This document shows, in pieces, positions 13,985 to 24,287 of a stretch of 64,000 bases of DNA (position 1 is the stretch's first letter; every line of letters starts with the position of its first letter). The notes below the pieces were generated by a model. That model ran no database searches. It worked only from the letters and a program-made list of their open reading frames with translations, and was not told the DNA's origin. The DNA is from Takakia lepidozioides (Eukaryota; Streptophyta; Takakiopsida; Takakiales; Takakiaceae), in contig CM060732.1 in assembly GCA_030704615.1 (NCBI GenBank), forward strand, positions 15,066,001-15,130,000. Direction: 5' to 3'. Position numbers and translations under genes: made by a program.

Positions 13985-14385
13985 CAATACACCATTTATC
14001 CTGGGACGTATCAGATGGTACATTGAACACACTGGCCAAATTTCAAAGCGAACAAAAATCATTTGGATGGGCAACCATCTGTTGGCCCATTGAATGAATT
14101 TCGATTGATCTCATATTACTCTGGGGCCTCTTATATGGCACATTGAACATAATGGCCAAGTCTCTAAGCGAACCAAAATCATTTCGATGGCCAACCATCC
14201 GTTGAGCCATCAAATGAATTTCGATTGATCTGATATTAGTCCGGGACCTGATACATGGTATGTTGAACATAGTGGCAAAGATTGAAAGCAAACGAAAATC
14301 ATTTGGATGGACAACCATTCAATCGCCCATTGAATGAATGTGGTTTCGTATACTGGGACCTGTTACATGGTTTTCCCTTTGAAGC
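13985..14385. repeat. 120-bp tandem repeat, about 3.3 copies
   Basis: The marker AAAATCATTT lies at the same offset at 14055, 14175 and 14295, an exact 120-bp period. Each unit also carries a GGGACCT block and a CATTGAACA block. Units differ by 10-15%. Because 120 is divisible by three, the minus strand stays open over two units, but the frame is repeat translation rather than a recognised protein. Confidence 0.85.
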
Positions 14386-14392
14386 TCTTTTT

Positions 14393-14674
14393 GTAGTGTC
14401 TCCTGCCTCGTAATGCGGTGCTCCAATGTCCACTTTATCCAATATGTTTAATATTCTCCACCTGGAACAGATCCACATATGTGTGCAGAAATCCTTAAAA
14501 AAACAAATGACCATCTCAACTTTTATAAGCCTCATCCCCAGCTTCCAGTTTTGATGGTCATTTGGTTTTTTAAGTTATATACGCATGTGTGGATATGTTC
14601 CAGATGGAAGATATTAACATTGGAAAAATAAGAATTGGAGAAGCACCTCATTAGGAAGCAAGAGACATTACAGA
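14393..14674. repeat. Foldback element, diverged arms of about 110 bp
   Basis: Left arm contains CACCTGGAACAGATCCACAT and right arm the inverse ATGTGTGGATATGTTCCAGA. The inner ends pair through AAACAAATGACCATC / GATGGTCATTTGGTTT around a loop of about 35 bp. It directly follows the 120-bp array. Confidence 0.7.
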
Positions 14675-14744
14675 AGACCTCGGCATGTTGAACATCTGGA
14701 TGAAGAACCTTGCCCATCGTCGCTTTAAAGTTCTAGCGCTTCTG

Positions 14745-14985
14745 AAATGATCACATGTTTGTTGGTGGAAGTAGATCTCGTAGGCCACATTGATCTCGTA
14801 CCCATCGAAGACTCTCGTTGGCCACATAGAACGGTTTATGTGATACATTTTCACAAATGCGATGTGATACATTTGTGAAATGATATCACATCAACCGTTT
14901 AATGTGGCCAATGCACGTCTTCCGTACCATGGCGGAAATGTTCGCTACTTGAAAGCACAAACACAAATAATCCGTGTAAACAATC
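14745..14985. repeat. Second foldback element with a near-perfect 70-bp core palindrome
   Basis: The core 14830-14899 begins AACGGTTTATGTGATA and ends TATCACATCAACCGTT. Arms extend outwards through GGCCACAT / ATGTGGCC and weaker pairing to about 14745 and 14985. Confidence 0.65.
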
Positions 14986-15158
14986 TCAAGAATCATATGT
15001 ACTGCAAGATGTTTCATACTGCCGATGTTCATGTAGCTGAATTATTTAAGAACTTCCATGCCAACAACATCAGATCCACTGCGACTGCCATATTCCAAAT
15101 TCTGTATCAGCCACCACGGACATGAAACCAGGAATTTCGCACAAAATCTCCAATTCAT

Positions 15159-16091
15159 TCAATTTATGGTGGGCCATGGCTGCAGCCTGCAAGCTGGCCG
15201 GGATGGCTGATACGTCCGTTTGAACATGACAGTCTCAGAGGACGTTGGCATGGGAATAGCAAAAAGAGTACTACAGAATTCAGCTAGAGGAACAACAATA
15301 GCATGAAACACCTTACCGTAAATATGATTGTGTTCTTCCACTGTTCCCAGATTCACTTGAATCAATTGAGTTTCTTCCGTTATTGTCCATCTTGCAATCT
15401 CTTGTCCGATGGTTGCAATCGTGGCAGGTACTTCACTGATTTGAATGTCTTTTTCCCTTTCTTGATAGAAACGGGCAGGGTGTTGAGGTGTGTCCATCGC
15501 TTCTTCCTCCGGATCTTCCGTTCTCGAAGTATTTGGTTCTCCTTGGGTGTTCACTATGTGACATCCTACTGTTGTGGTATGTTTGGCCACTAGTTGCCCA
15601 ATAGGTTCTAACTGGGGATGTGTTGCGTATACTGTGGCTTCTTCTTCATCCGACAGTCCCCTGGACCAATCATACTCTTCCACTATGCAAGGTCGTTTCT
15701 CTCGTGGAATGGTACCTCGTTGCTTCGTAGTGATGGTGAATTGTTCTGCTCCCTTTTTTATCGTGAGAGTCTGACTTCCCCAATCATGGTGTGATTGGGC
15801 TTGTGTTAACCATGGTCGGCCAAGTAGTAACGAATATCCTTCTGCCACATCCTCCATTATGAGAATGGTTACTGATACTTCATATACCAGTCCTGCTACT
15901 TCCATTGCAAGTCGTCTGATGATACCCAATGGTTGCACTTTTCGTTGATCAGCCATTCGTACCGTGAATGGGGCAGGTTCCATGTGCCCCAATCCTAGTG
16001 ACTTCTTCATCTTCTCTGTCATGATATTCACTCCGGATCCTCCATCGATGAGTACATCCGTTACCATTTTCCGTCCAATACGTACTTGCAC
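15159..16091 (-). pseudogene. Ty3/gypsy retropepsin region, truncated
   Basis: The frame reads VTDVLIDGGSGVNIMTEKMK, an aspartic protease active site in the DGGSG form, then PAPFTVRMADQR and YSLLLGRPWLTQ, the flap and C-terminal part of the gypsy protease. A linker follows that aligns with 44.9-45.6 kb (EYDWSRGLSDEEEATVYATH against EYDWRGGLDEEQEATLFAAH). Homology stops near 15,300, so reverse transcriptase, RNase H and integrase are absent. The upstream side is cut by the element at 16095. Same family as the nested element's protease. Confidence 0.8.
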
Positions 16092-16094
16092 TAC

Positions 16095-16904
16095 AACAGA
16101 TCGCGGTAGTTATGACTTCCAAACCGTGGTAGTCATGGTTTTCTTGACTTTGACCGTGACTGCACCATGTTTTTATATGAACCCGCAGTCGTTCATACAA
16201 CTGTAGTCATATGAACGACTATCTAAGTAGTCGTCTGTATGACTACATGGCTCCGGAATGGGCGGAAGGCTGGTCAACAGCAATTGACCAGATTTAGCTC
16301 ACCATTCACAGTCATTTCCATGACTACAGTGTACATGGATGAGGTTACATAGTCATGATGACTACTGGGGATTTTGTAATTTGGTGTGTATAATACAATT
16401 AAAACACCATATGATCACATGAATGACTAATGGGTGTATTGGTTAACAGGTAGTGAACTATAACTCTTATAATAAAGAGGTTGCAGATTCAAACTCATCT
16501 AAGTACAATGAAATGGATAAGCTAGGGATAGCACATGGTACCCTAGATGGGCTGCCACGTGGTTTTTTCATTATTATAAAATGCATTATGCCACATGGCA
16601 CAATGCGGTGCGACGCGATGTCCGACATATGTTTTTTTTTTAAAGTTTTAATTTAATTTAATTTAATTTTAATCAATTACTCACCACACCACGTGGCGCG
16701 GCAGCGGCGATTACAGTATGGTATATATTACTGCAGTGAGAGATATCACTTGGTTCATCTAACTGTAGTCATCCGGACTGTACCATCATGTACTCATTGT
16801 ATTCACTTGGTTTGCACGACTTACAATCATAGAAGTCATATGTACCGTTTATGACTGCATAATAGTCATATATACAGTAATAAATACCGCGATCTGTTAT
16901 ACTG
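16095..16904. mobile_element. 0.8-kb non-autonomous DNA transposon in a retroelement
   Basis: AACAGATCGCGGTA at 16095-16108 is perfectly inverted at 16885-16898. It interrupts the gag/protease reading frame. The flanking nonamers TTGCACTAC (left) and TTGTATTAC (right, 16905-16913) match at 7 of 9, suggesting an aged 9-bp target duplication of Mutator-like type. The left end then lacks six terminal bases present on the right. The interior carries about a dozen AGTCAT/ATGACT hexamers, a typical subterminal transposase-site pattern. No transposase frame is present. Confidence 0.65.
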
Positions 16905-17090
16905 TTGTATTACGGGTATTGCTTTGTCGTAGTCTAGAGTTTGTCGTATAGTTGTGGGTTTAATCGTGTAAACCTCTGGTGTTGGTTTTTGTTTTGGTGT
17001 GGGGGTCAATGCCTCGATTGCCCGAAATAATGTTTTCTTGCAGTATGGAGCAATTTTTAATAATTGTCCAATGGTAATTTGGGTCTTGGT

Positions 17091-17956
17091 CTAGCAAATT
17101 ACTTCCGTCAATTCTGTTTCCGTGGTTGCATTCGTGGTCTTCATCGTTGGTCTGATTTGATTGTCTGGAGTTGGCTCCCCGGAAGGTATATGGGTTCCCT
17201 CTTGCATTTGAGCTATGGCTTTATTTACCTCCTGGTGTAAGCTCTTTTCTTCCTGCCATGCTGCACTTTCTGGATATTGTTTCCGTTCTTCTTCAATCTC
17301 CTTATCTGGAGGTTTCTGTTTCTTGGCCTGAGTTCGGGTTACCGCAAGGGTATCCACTACAGGGGTTACCACACTCACGGCTACACTCGGTCCAGCTTCC
17401 ATATTTCCCACTTTTGCCTCATGCTTGATTCGCAACTGGCATTCATGTTTCCAGTGCCCCTCTTTCTTGCAGTAGTGGCATCTCGTGATTTCTTTGTTTC
17501 TGGGTTGGTGTTCTCTATCCCGTGGTGGATAGTCATCTCATGGCCTCTGATAACGATTACCCATATTGTATCGTCTTGGTCCATCCGATCCTCCCCGTCG
17601 GATTTGGACTTGGTGTAACCCCACCTCTCGTGTGTACCCACTCTTCTTGGCCCGTTGGTTGTAATACAATGGCTGGTATTATGATTGTTCATATGACAAA
17701 TATCACAATATTTGTCTTTCATGTGGCATTCCGTTGCCAAGTGTACTGCAGTCCCGCATTTGTGACACCATGTTGCCTTTCGTGGCCCTTCATCTTTAAA
17801 ATTCTTGATAGCCTCTGCTATCTTCTGATCCAAAGTGGTTTTATCAATCACTTCTTTCTTCTTTTGCTTGGGCTTTTCTTCATCATCATAATCTTCTTCT
17901 TCCAAGGGATCCTTGGAATCTTTACTTCTGCTTTGATGAAATCCAACATTTGGCAA
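17091..17956 (-). pseudogene. Ty3/gypsy Gag C-terminal region with three zinc knuckles
   Basis: The minus strand encodes a Lys/Glu-rich segment and then three CX2CX4HX4C knuckles: CHKCGTAVHLATEC, CDICHMNNHNTSHC and, after a frameshift, CHYCKKEGHWKHEC. The last runs into a QLRIKHEAKVGNMEAG linker and a TRTQAKKQK segment that leads towards the protease at 16091. Zinc knuckles bind the element's RNA during packaging. Frameshift near 17,440 and the insertion at 16095 make it non-functional. Confidence 0.8.
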
Positions 17957-18039
17957 GAGTTTTTTTTTTCCCTCTCTCTCTCTCTCTCTTTAGGCAGAAA
18001 ACTACCCTGGACCTGTTCGCAGTCTATGACATACATTAC

Positions 18040-18690
18040 TACCCCCGAATGGAAATTCGGCACCCAATATCCAACAGGGGAAGCCCGGATGAAGTCGCCT
18101 CGGGCGCAGAGACCGGCGCGTGTGTGACAGAGAACATCCCCTGGATGGAGATTCGGCGCCGAATTTCCATCCGGGCCCCCCCAAAGGAAGTCGTGTCGGG
18201 GGGTCAGGCCGAAAACTGGCCGGCATAAAAACATCCCCAGATGGAAAAACGGCGCCGAATTTCCATCCGGGGCGGTTCGGATGCAGTCGGGGAGGGGGGA
18301 GAGGTCGGCACCTGGCCGTCACATTTCAACCCCCGGACGGAAATTCGGCACCGAATATCCAACAGGGGACGCCCGGATGAAGTCGCCTCGGGCGTAGAGG
18401 CCGGCACGTGTTCGACAGAGAGCATCCCCTGGATGGAGATTCAGCGCCGAATTTCCATCCGGGCCACCCCAAAGGAAGTCGTGTCGGGGGTCAGACCGAA
18501 AACTGGCCGACATAAAAACCTCCCCAGATGGAAAAACGGCACCGAATTTCAATCCGGGGCCGTTCCAATGCAGTCGGGGAGGGGGGAGAGGTCGGCACCT
18601 GGCCGTCATATTTCAACCCCCGGACGGAAATTCGGCACCGAATATCCAACAGAGCGGCGGAGAGGCCGGCACCTCTCCGACAGAGACCAT
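18040..18690. repeat. 288-bp tandem direct repeat, two copies plus part of a third
   Basis: GGAAATTCGGCACCGAATAT-type starts lie at 18051, 18339 and 18626, giving periods of 288 and 287 bp. Each unit contains two GGCGCC- or GGCACC-centred palindromes with GGATGG/CCATCC arms, a GAAGTCGTGTCGGGGG block and a GCAGTCGGGGAGGGGGGAGA block. The third copy breaks after about 40 bp. Frames such as MEIRRRISI arise by translating the palindromes. Confidence 0.85.
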
Positions 18691-19330
18691 CCCACGGATG
18701 GAAATCCGGCGCCGAATTTCCATCCTGCAGGTAGTTCGAATCCCGGATGGATGGAAATCCGGCACCGAATTTCCATCCAGCAGGTAAGTGGAATCCCGGA
18801 TGGATGGAGATCCGGCGCCGAATTTCCATCCTGCAGGTAATTCCAATCCCGGATGGATGGAAATTCGGCGCCGAATTTCGATCCAGCAGGTAAGTCGGAT
18901 CGCTAGCGTATGGATATTCGGCGCCGAATTTCCATTCGCCAGGTATTACATCGCTCAGAATTACCTTCGTGCAGGTAATTCTTATCGATGAATAACCTTC
19001 CTGCAGGTAATTCCGAGCGTAGGAAGGTAATTCATCGCTCAGAATTACCTGCACGAAGGTAATTCTGAGCGATGAAATACCCGGCGAATGGAAATTCGGC
19101 GCCGTTACCTGCTGGATGGAAATTCGGCGCCGAATTTCCATCCATCCGGGATTCGAATTACCTGCAGGATGGAAATTCGGCGCCGGATTTCCATCCATCC
19201 GGGATTCCACTTACCTGCTGGATGGAAATTCGGCGCCGGATCTCCATCCATCCGAGATTCGAATTACCTGCAGGATGGAAATCCGGCGCCGGATCTCCAT
19301 CCATCCGCTCTCCGCCCAACCTTGCGGATG
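18690..19330. repeat. Large inverted repeat built from about 60-bp palindrome units
   Basis: The left half has four to five units of GGATGGAAATCCGGCGCCGA with matching right arms, separated by TGCAGGTAATTC-type spacers. The right half carries the same units and spacers in inverse order (GAATTACCTGCAGG). The symmetry centre is near 18990-19030, where GCTCAGAATTACC and GGTAATTCTGAGC face each other. The result is palindromes within tandem repeats within an inverted repeat of about 640 bp. Confidence 0.85.
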
Positions 19331-19610
19331 GAAATCCCCCCGGATTCCATCCATCCGCCTCCGAATTACCTGCTTGAGGGAAATTTCGCGCGCCGCCCTA
19401 CCTGCGCGGATGGAAATCCGGCGCCGGATTTCCATCCATCCGCTTCTGAATTACTTGCGTGAGGGAAATTTGGCGCGCCACCCTACCTGCGCGGATGGAA
19501 ATCCGGCGCCGGATTTCCATCCATCCGCTTCTGAATTACCTGCTTGAGGGAAATTTCGCGCGCCGCCCTACCTTGCTGGATGGAAATTCGGCGCCGGAAT
19601 TACCTCTACG
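19330..19610. repeat. 85-bp tandem repeat with GGCGCC and GCGCGC palindromes
   Basis: GAATTAC markers lie at 19363, 19448 and 19533, a period of 85 bp. Each unit joins a GGATGGAAATCCGGCGCC palindrome to a GAGGGAAATTTCGCGCGCC block. It continues the palindrome family of the preceding two arrays. Confidence 0.8.
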
Positions 19611-19639
19611 TTGGAAATTCCGGGCCTCTTTCCGTCGAT

Positions 19640-20683
19640 TTTCATCCGACATGGAGGGCTTCATCCGACATTTAATTGCGCAGTTGGGCAATAAATGTCC
19701 ACCGCCGTCGGTTTTTATTCGGGCTGGCGACACATGGCTTCTTGGATACGTACCCTAAATCTCATGCTAATCTTGGCTTAACATGCTATTCGAGGCATGT
19801 ACCCCAAAAACGGAGATCTTTTTCCATTTTGGCTGGGACTTATGCCGCCTGAAGGGCGTGGCTCTCCTGAGAGAGACCTCACATCCAGACCGCGGCGGAA
19901 GTTGAAAGCTCTGTACTACGGACGACGGCCAATCTCTCGCATGGCCAAACTGAAGCTCCAGCAGGAGATTCCAGTGTCTTGCTCACAACCCGCGCCAACT
20001 GAAGCCGAGTACTCTCAGGCAAGCCACTTCTGCTTTCGCTTTGTTCGATTTCTTTTTTGCTTTCGCTTTGTTGCCTCGCTTTGTTTTTGCATCTTCATGC
20101 TGGCTTCGCTGGATGAGTGAACTTTAGATAGTTGAGTGAACCTTACATTGTTTGCAATGCGTGTGCAAATCCGGCAGCTGTGGAGAAGGCTGCTTGTGCA
20201 TGTCATTCTCAGGCAATTGTTGCATTTGTTTTCATTGTTGTTGATTGAAACCCAATCTCACCATACTCCACAAAATGCACTGATTTGCCCCAAGCCAAAT
20301 CAGCCCTTTCGCTTGGTCTTGCAATCCTTCACACAATGAAAGCTCGCATTCCCAATTCCAGTTCTCAGCTTTGCCACCAAAGCCACTATAACCTGCTCTT
20401 GACTGGTCCTCTTCCCAATCGTGCTTGCTCATGCATGTACACAATCTGAAACCATCAAGGTGCTCTGGAATTACCTGCAGCATGGTGCTTTCATCTCTGA
20501 AGCTGAAGATCGAATGCCAAGGTCTACCACCTCGTAACCCACATCGCCTCCGCTTCTAACAACCAAGAGTTCCACGGTGCTCCTTGCATAACAACTTGGT
20601 TTCTCTCATTCTCAAGCAAAAACCACAAGTGCTACAACTAACTCGTATCTGGCACTCACAGATACGAGCTCATCTTTCTCGAG
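19640..20683. other. Spacer between the palindrome arrays and the copia LTR
   Basis: A plus-strand stretch at about 19800-20015 reads as 70 codons of ordinary composition (PPEGRGSPERDLTSRPRRKL) ending before a possible splice site. No family was recognised. The rest holds short frames and a CTCGTATCTG...CAGATACGAG hairpin at 20643-20669. Confidence 0.3.
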
Positions 20684-21276
20684 TGATAAAGAAGAAGAAT
20701 ACAAGCACGAGCTCACAAATCTGAAGCATAAACTCATGCATATATAACCTCATCACTCAAATACAAGTCAAGCCAAGTGCACCCCACGCCATGGGGAATC
20801 CACACTACGGCGCCATAGCTAGGCGCGGTGAGGCTCAACTCGAGAAAGATGAGCCTCCCGCGCTTGCCGTGAAGATAACCACTCCAGGGCCTAAATCTGC
20901 CTTGACCCCTGGATTGACACTTGGGCCAATCCCAAATGTCAATATGTAAAAGCTAGCTATTTCCTAGCTAGTTTCACACTAGTGGTAAAATAACTTGACA
21001 GTGTTGCATAGATGCAAGTATTGATGCTAATCATGCTACCATGCTATAGGAATTCGACACTATAGAATACAAAGTGCTTTTATAATTAGGAGCTCTCCTC
21101 CCAACCACGAAGACACCAGAATAATACTCTGGTACTTCTCCCCCGAGCTCTTACCTGTTCGACTCCAAGAGTCACTACTAGATGTAATCTGATTGGTCAC
21201 TCAAGTGTTATGTCCTTTCAGGATACAGCCAATTAATAGCTTAGAAAGTAATTGCTAGATAGTTCTAGTTTCAATA
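20684..21276 (-). mobile_element. Ty1/copia 3' LTR
   Basis: On the minus strand the pol stop codon is followed by a GTGGGAG purine stretch and then TATTGAAAC at 21276, the usual copia start (here TA rather than TG). The LTR runs about 593 bp to TTATCA at 20684. Its 3' half (20684-21000) recurs almost unchanged, in opposite orientation, at 52355-52671. Confidence 0.7.
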
Positions 21277-21312
21277 CTCCCACTAACTAACTAACAATTA
21301 TTTCTGTTCAGA

Positions 21313-21910
21313 TCATGGGACTTTTTCTTCTTTGCTCAGCACCCCTGCTACTTCTTTGAACTTGAAGTGCTTTAGCTTGGATAAGCTTTTGGTAAGCATA
21401 TCAGCAACCATATCCTCAGTGCTGCAATACTTCAGCTCTACTTCCCCACTTCCAACCTTCTCCCGTACAAAGTGATATTGTATTGTGATTAGACGTCCCT
21501 TTCAAATATCTTAGTATTCGTTTGACCGCCTTCCAATGCCTTTGTCCTGGATTCGATAGAAATTGAGACACCTCTCCCACTGCATAAGCAAGGTCTGGTC
21601 GAGTGCATACCATCGCATACATAATGCTTCCCACGACACTGTGGTATGGTACATTTAACATACCTTCTTGCTCCTCAGTTGTTTTAGGGCTCATTTCTTT
21701 AGTAAGCTTCTCTCCCGTCTCCATCGGTGTGGAGGAAGGTTTGCTTAACTCCATGTGAGTACATCTTGGATGTACTTAGTTTGATTTAGACAAATAGAAT
21801 TCTTCGCCTTATTTCTAGATACTTGAATCCCAAGGCAGTATTGTATTGGTCCTAAATCTGTCATATCAAATTCGGCTGACAATTCTGCCTTTGCTTCTTG
21901 CATTAGGGTT
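21313..21910 (-). pseudogene. Ty1/copia Pol C-terminus with internal deletion
   Basis: From high to low coordinates the minus strand reads EFDMTDLGPIQYCLGIQVSR, then PYHSVVGSIMYAMVCTRPDL and RHWKAVKRILRYLKGT, the end of copia reverse transcriptase and start of RNase H. It then jumps to ITIQYHFVREKVGSGEVELK and TEDMVADMLTKSL with a stop at 21313. About 100 residues of RNase H are missing between YLKGT and HFVREK, with a frame change there. The 5' part of the element is absent, cut near 21,910 by the next element. Confidence 0.85.
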
Positions 21911-21924
21911 ATAGAATGAAGGGA

Positions 21925-23156
21925 GTGAATTGGAGATGAAGAAACTCAATAGGGCAATGGTGAGGCAGATGAAGTGCCAGTTGGCAAAATTGGTGACAGA
22001 CATTCATGAGGAGTTCCTGCCACCAATTCTAGAACAAGAGGAGCTCATGGACGAAGAGGATCAAGAGGAGCAAGATCACGAACGAGAGACACCAATACAA
22101 TGAACAACAACAACACCAACACAAACACCACCAGCAACACAATCACCACCAAGCCAATAGACACTAGTACAGGCCACAGCAGGGCCATCTACTCAAGAGG
22201 TAAACCCTGTAACACTACCAAGTGTCCTGGTAGCATCAACTTCAGTAGCAGTGGATGATTTCCAAATCATACCATGCAAGCAGGATGGGGAGTGGTTAAA
22301 GTATTCAGAGGAATACTTTAAAATGATGGTAGTACCAGCCCACCAAATCCCAGAAATACTGGAGAAGGTTTTCAAAGCTTTAACTCCCTGCAAATCATTG
22401 GGTCAATTGCATCTGCTCAATCAAACTCTTATTCCTCTGAGATATAGGATGAGGCCACTGGCTAAGGAGGAGACATGGTCAGGGGCAGAATTGGTTGAAT
22501 TCTAGCGCCAGGCTCCCTTGGAATACAAGGAGCTGGTAGCTTACATGTGGGCAGTGGGGCAATTGAAGATTAATCCTACGCCGGCAGTAACCATTGTGAT
22601 GGGATGCCCAAGTTTTTATATTGGCAGTTACTTGTACCGCATGTTCGTAACAATGAGGGGAAGCTGGCAGCGCTATGAGAGTATTGAAAAAGATACTCAC
22701 TGGGAATTACCCAAATTCCAGCCACCAGAGAGAGTCACATGCACTTCAGCATATATGAATAGGCCACTGTATGCTGAAGCATGGCGCCAGGCGAAGGACC
22801 ACTTTTCACCATTGGTGTTGGACAGAGACCACCCTTTCAGAGAAACAGGGGTCTAAGCTGTTAACTGGTTAATGGGCAGCAAGACAACAAAACACATTAT
22901 ACCATGGACCAAGGAGGAGCTGCAAACCTACCGCGAAACCTTGACCAACAAAATCGATATGGTACGAGGGGACGGGATAGCAGAACACCCTGACGAAGAA
23001 AGCTGGCCTACTCACGAACCAGAGGAGCAACCAAACAGTGATGATAACAGGAACAAGAAGCTGCCACCACGACAATCCTGGGACGCACTTCCTACCTCGC
23101 AGACAGGCATGCCACCACCTTACATCCCCAAGAGATACAGCAAGCACAGGAACTGA
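21925..23156 (+). pseudogene. ORF3 3' portion of a second Ty3/gypsy-type element
   Basis: Plus-strand frames read ELEMKKLNRAMVRQMKCQLA, a Gln/Thr-rich linker, then KELVAYMWAVGQLKINPTPA, TIVMGCPSFYIGSYLYRMFV and IIPWTKEELQTYRETLTNKI, ending in TAA/TGA near 23156. The segment aligns with the nested element's third ORF at 38.0-38.9 kb (KELIAFQVVHGF, SIVMGCGLYYAACFLVRY, LTWTDKELRVFTNF). The frame is broken at 22503 and 22853. A polypurine tract and LTR follow at once, so this is the 3' end of an element whose pol lies outside or is lost. Confidence 0.65.
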
Positions 23157-23177
23157 CGAAATTGTGCGGACACAATT

Positions 23178-23199
23178 TCAAAAGAGGGGGGGGAATAAA
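23178..23199 (+). promoter_or_regulatory. Polypurine tract
   Basis: An AAAAGA-plus-G8 purine run ending GGGAATAAA directly precedes a TGATAGCGG start, as expected for the plus-strand primer of an LTR element. Confidence 0.7.
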
Positions 23200-24045
23200 T
23201 GATAGCGGCTATGCTACGAGGGACAAACAACGAGGGTCACAACGGGACATACCGGGTAGTGATGGACGTACACTACCTGAGCCACAGGCAGAGACGGCTA
23301 AGTACGGGGTACTTAGCCAATGGCGGAACAAGGGTACATTACCACGAGAGCAGTAGTGGGTAGTGTAGTAACCGTGAGCCGTGAACCACGATATCACACG
23401 GCCACGTTAGCATCGGCTTTAACCAATAGAGGGAGTAGTGGACCGTTTACCACTATGGCTCACGACCACTGCAACGAGCCACTTTTTAGCAAACCTTTTA
23501 GGTTGCGTAGGCAGTTAGGCAAACGGTCATTAACAACCGCAGGCTGTAACGGCTCTTTCGAGCATAGTATAAAAAGACTGCACACAACTTAGAGAGGGTG
23601 TGCAATATGAGTATGAGTATCAGTGATCAGTGTGTACTTATGTGATGATGTGACGAACTCTGAAGTAAAGCCATGATATTCGAAGTATCTCTGTGTAGAG
23701 TGAATGTGAGATAGAGAGAATGTGCATTATGAGAGAACGAGAGATGGTGAGAATGTGTATCATCTCAGAATAGTTCTTGTTTTATCTCGACTACCATCTG
23801 CTTGTATGGACAAAGAGGCTTCAGTCTTTTCGACTAAGATCTTTTATGCTAAAGAGACTGTAGATTGGGCTTAATCAATAGGATTAAGCAGCCTACAGGG
23901 ATATGGCTTCATACGACGTTCATGGTTTAGCTATCCTTAAAACGATTACTTCATAATCGTTTCTGGAAGCATACCGTCGGACAACCTCTGTTGCATGTCT
24001 TAGGAAATGGGCAGTAGTGTTGATAGCCTGTTTTGTCTAAGTCAT
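23200..24045 (+). mobile_element. 3' LTR of the ORF3-bearing element
   Basis: The LTR starts TGATAGCGGC right after the polypurine tract. It contains a TATAAAAAG box at 23569-23577, followed by transcript-like sequence with no long frame. The right end is uncertain; TAAGTCA near 24045 is the best CA end. No second copy is in the window, so the 5' LTR is missing. Confidence 0.55.
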
Positions 24046-24287
24046 AAACCAGCGGTTCACAGTGGGGGCTGCTATTTCATGAGCGGCATGAGCGGCATGA
24101 GCGGAAAAAAAAAAGCATGAGCAGACCATTGTGTGAGTCCACGGAAATAGGGTTAGGAGGCACGGAAATAGGGTCATGTGAAGTTGGAATGTGGCACCAG
24201 TGGACTTGAAATGCAACATTTTATTGCAAATTTTTGTGCAAGCCACGTCTATACAGTGTGTTCTAACTGTCATAGCCGGAATGGGCA

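Noticed and set aside
16089-16093. CACTA terminus of a CACTA transposon
   Set aside because: The matching TAGTG end is absent on the right, and the five bases belong to the retroelement's codons (V-V-Q).
18690-19610. CRISPR-like array of palindromic repeats
   Set aside because: Spacers are themselves repeated, the repeats are arranged in inverse orientation about a centre, and the sequence is eukaryotic; no cas genes are present.
18120-19758. ORFs with recurring MEIRRRISI or WKFGAEFPS-type peptides
   Set aside because: They occur in several frames and both strands because the DNA is palindromic; they are translations of the repeat.
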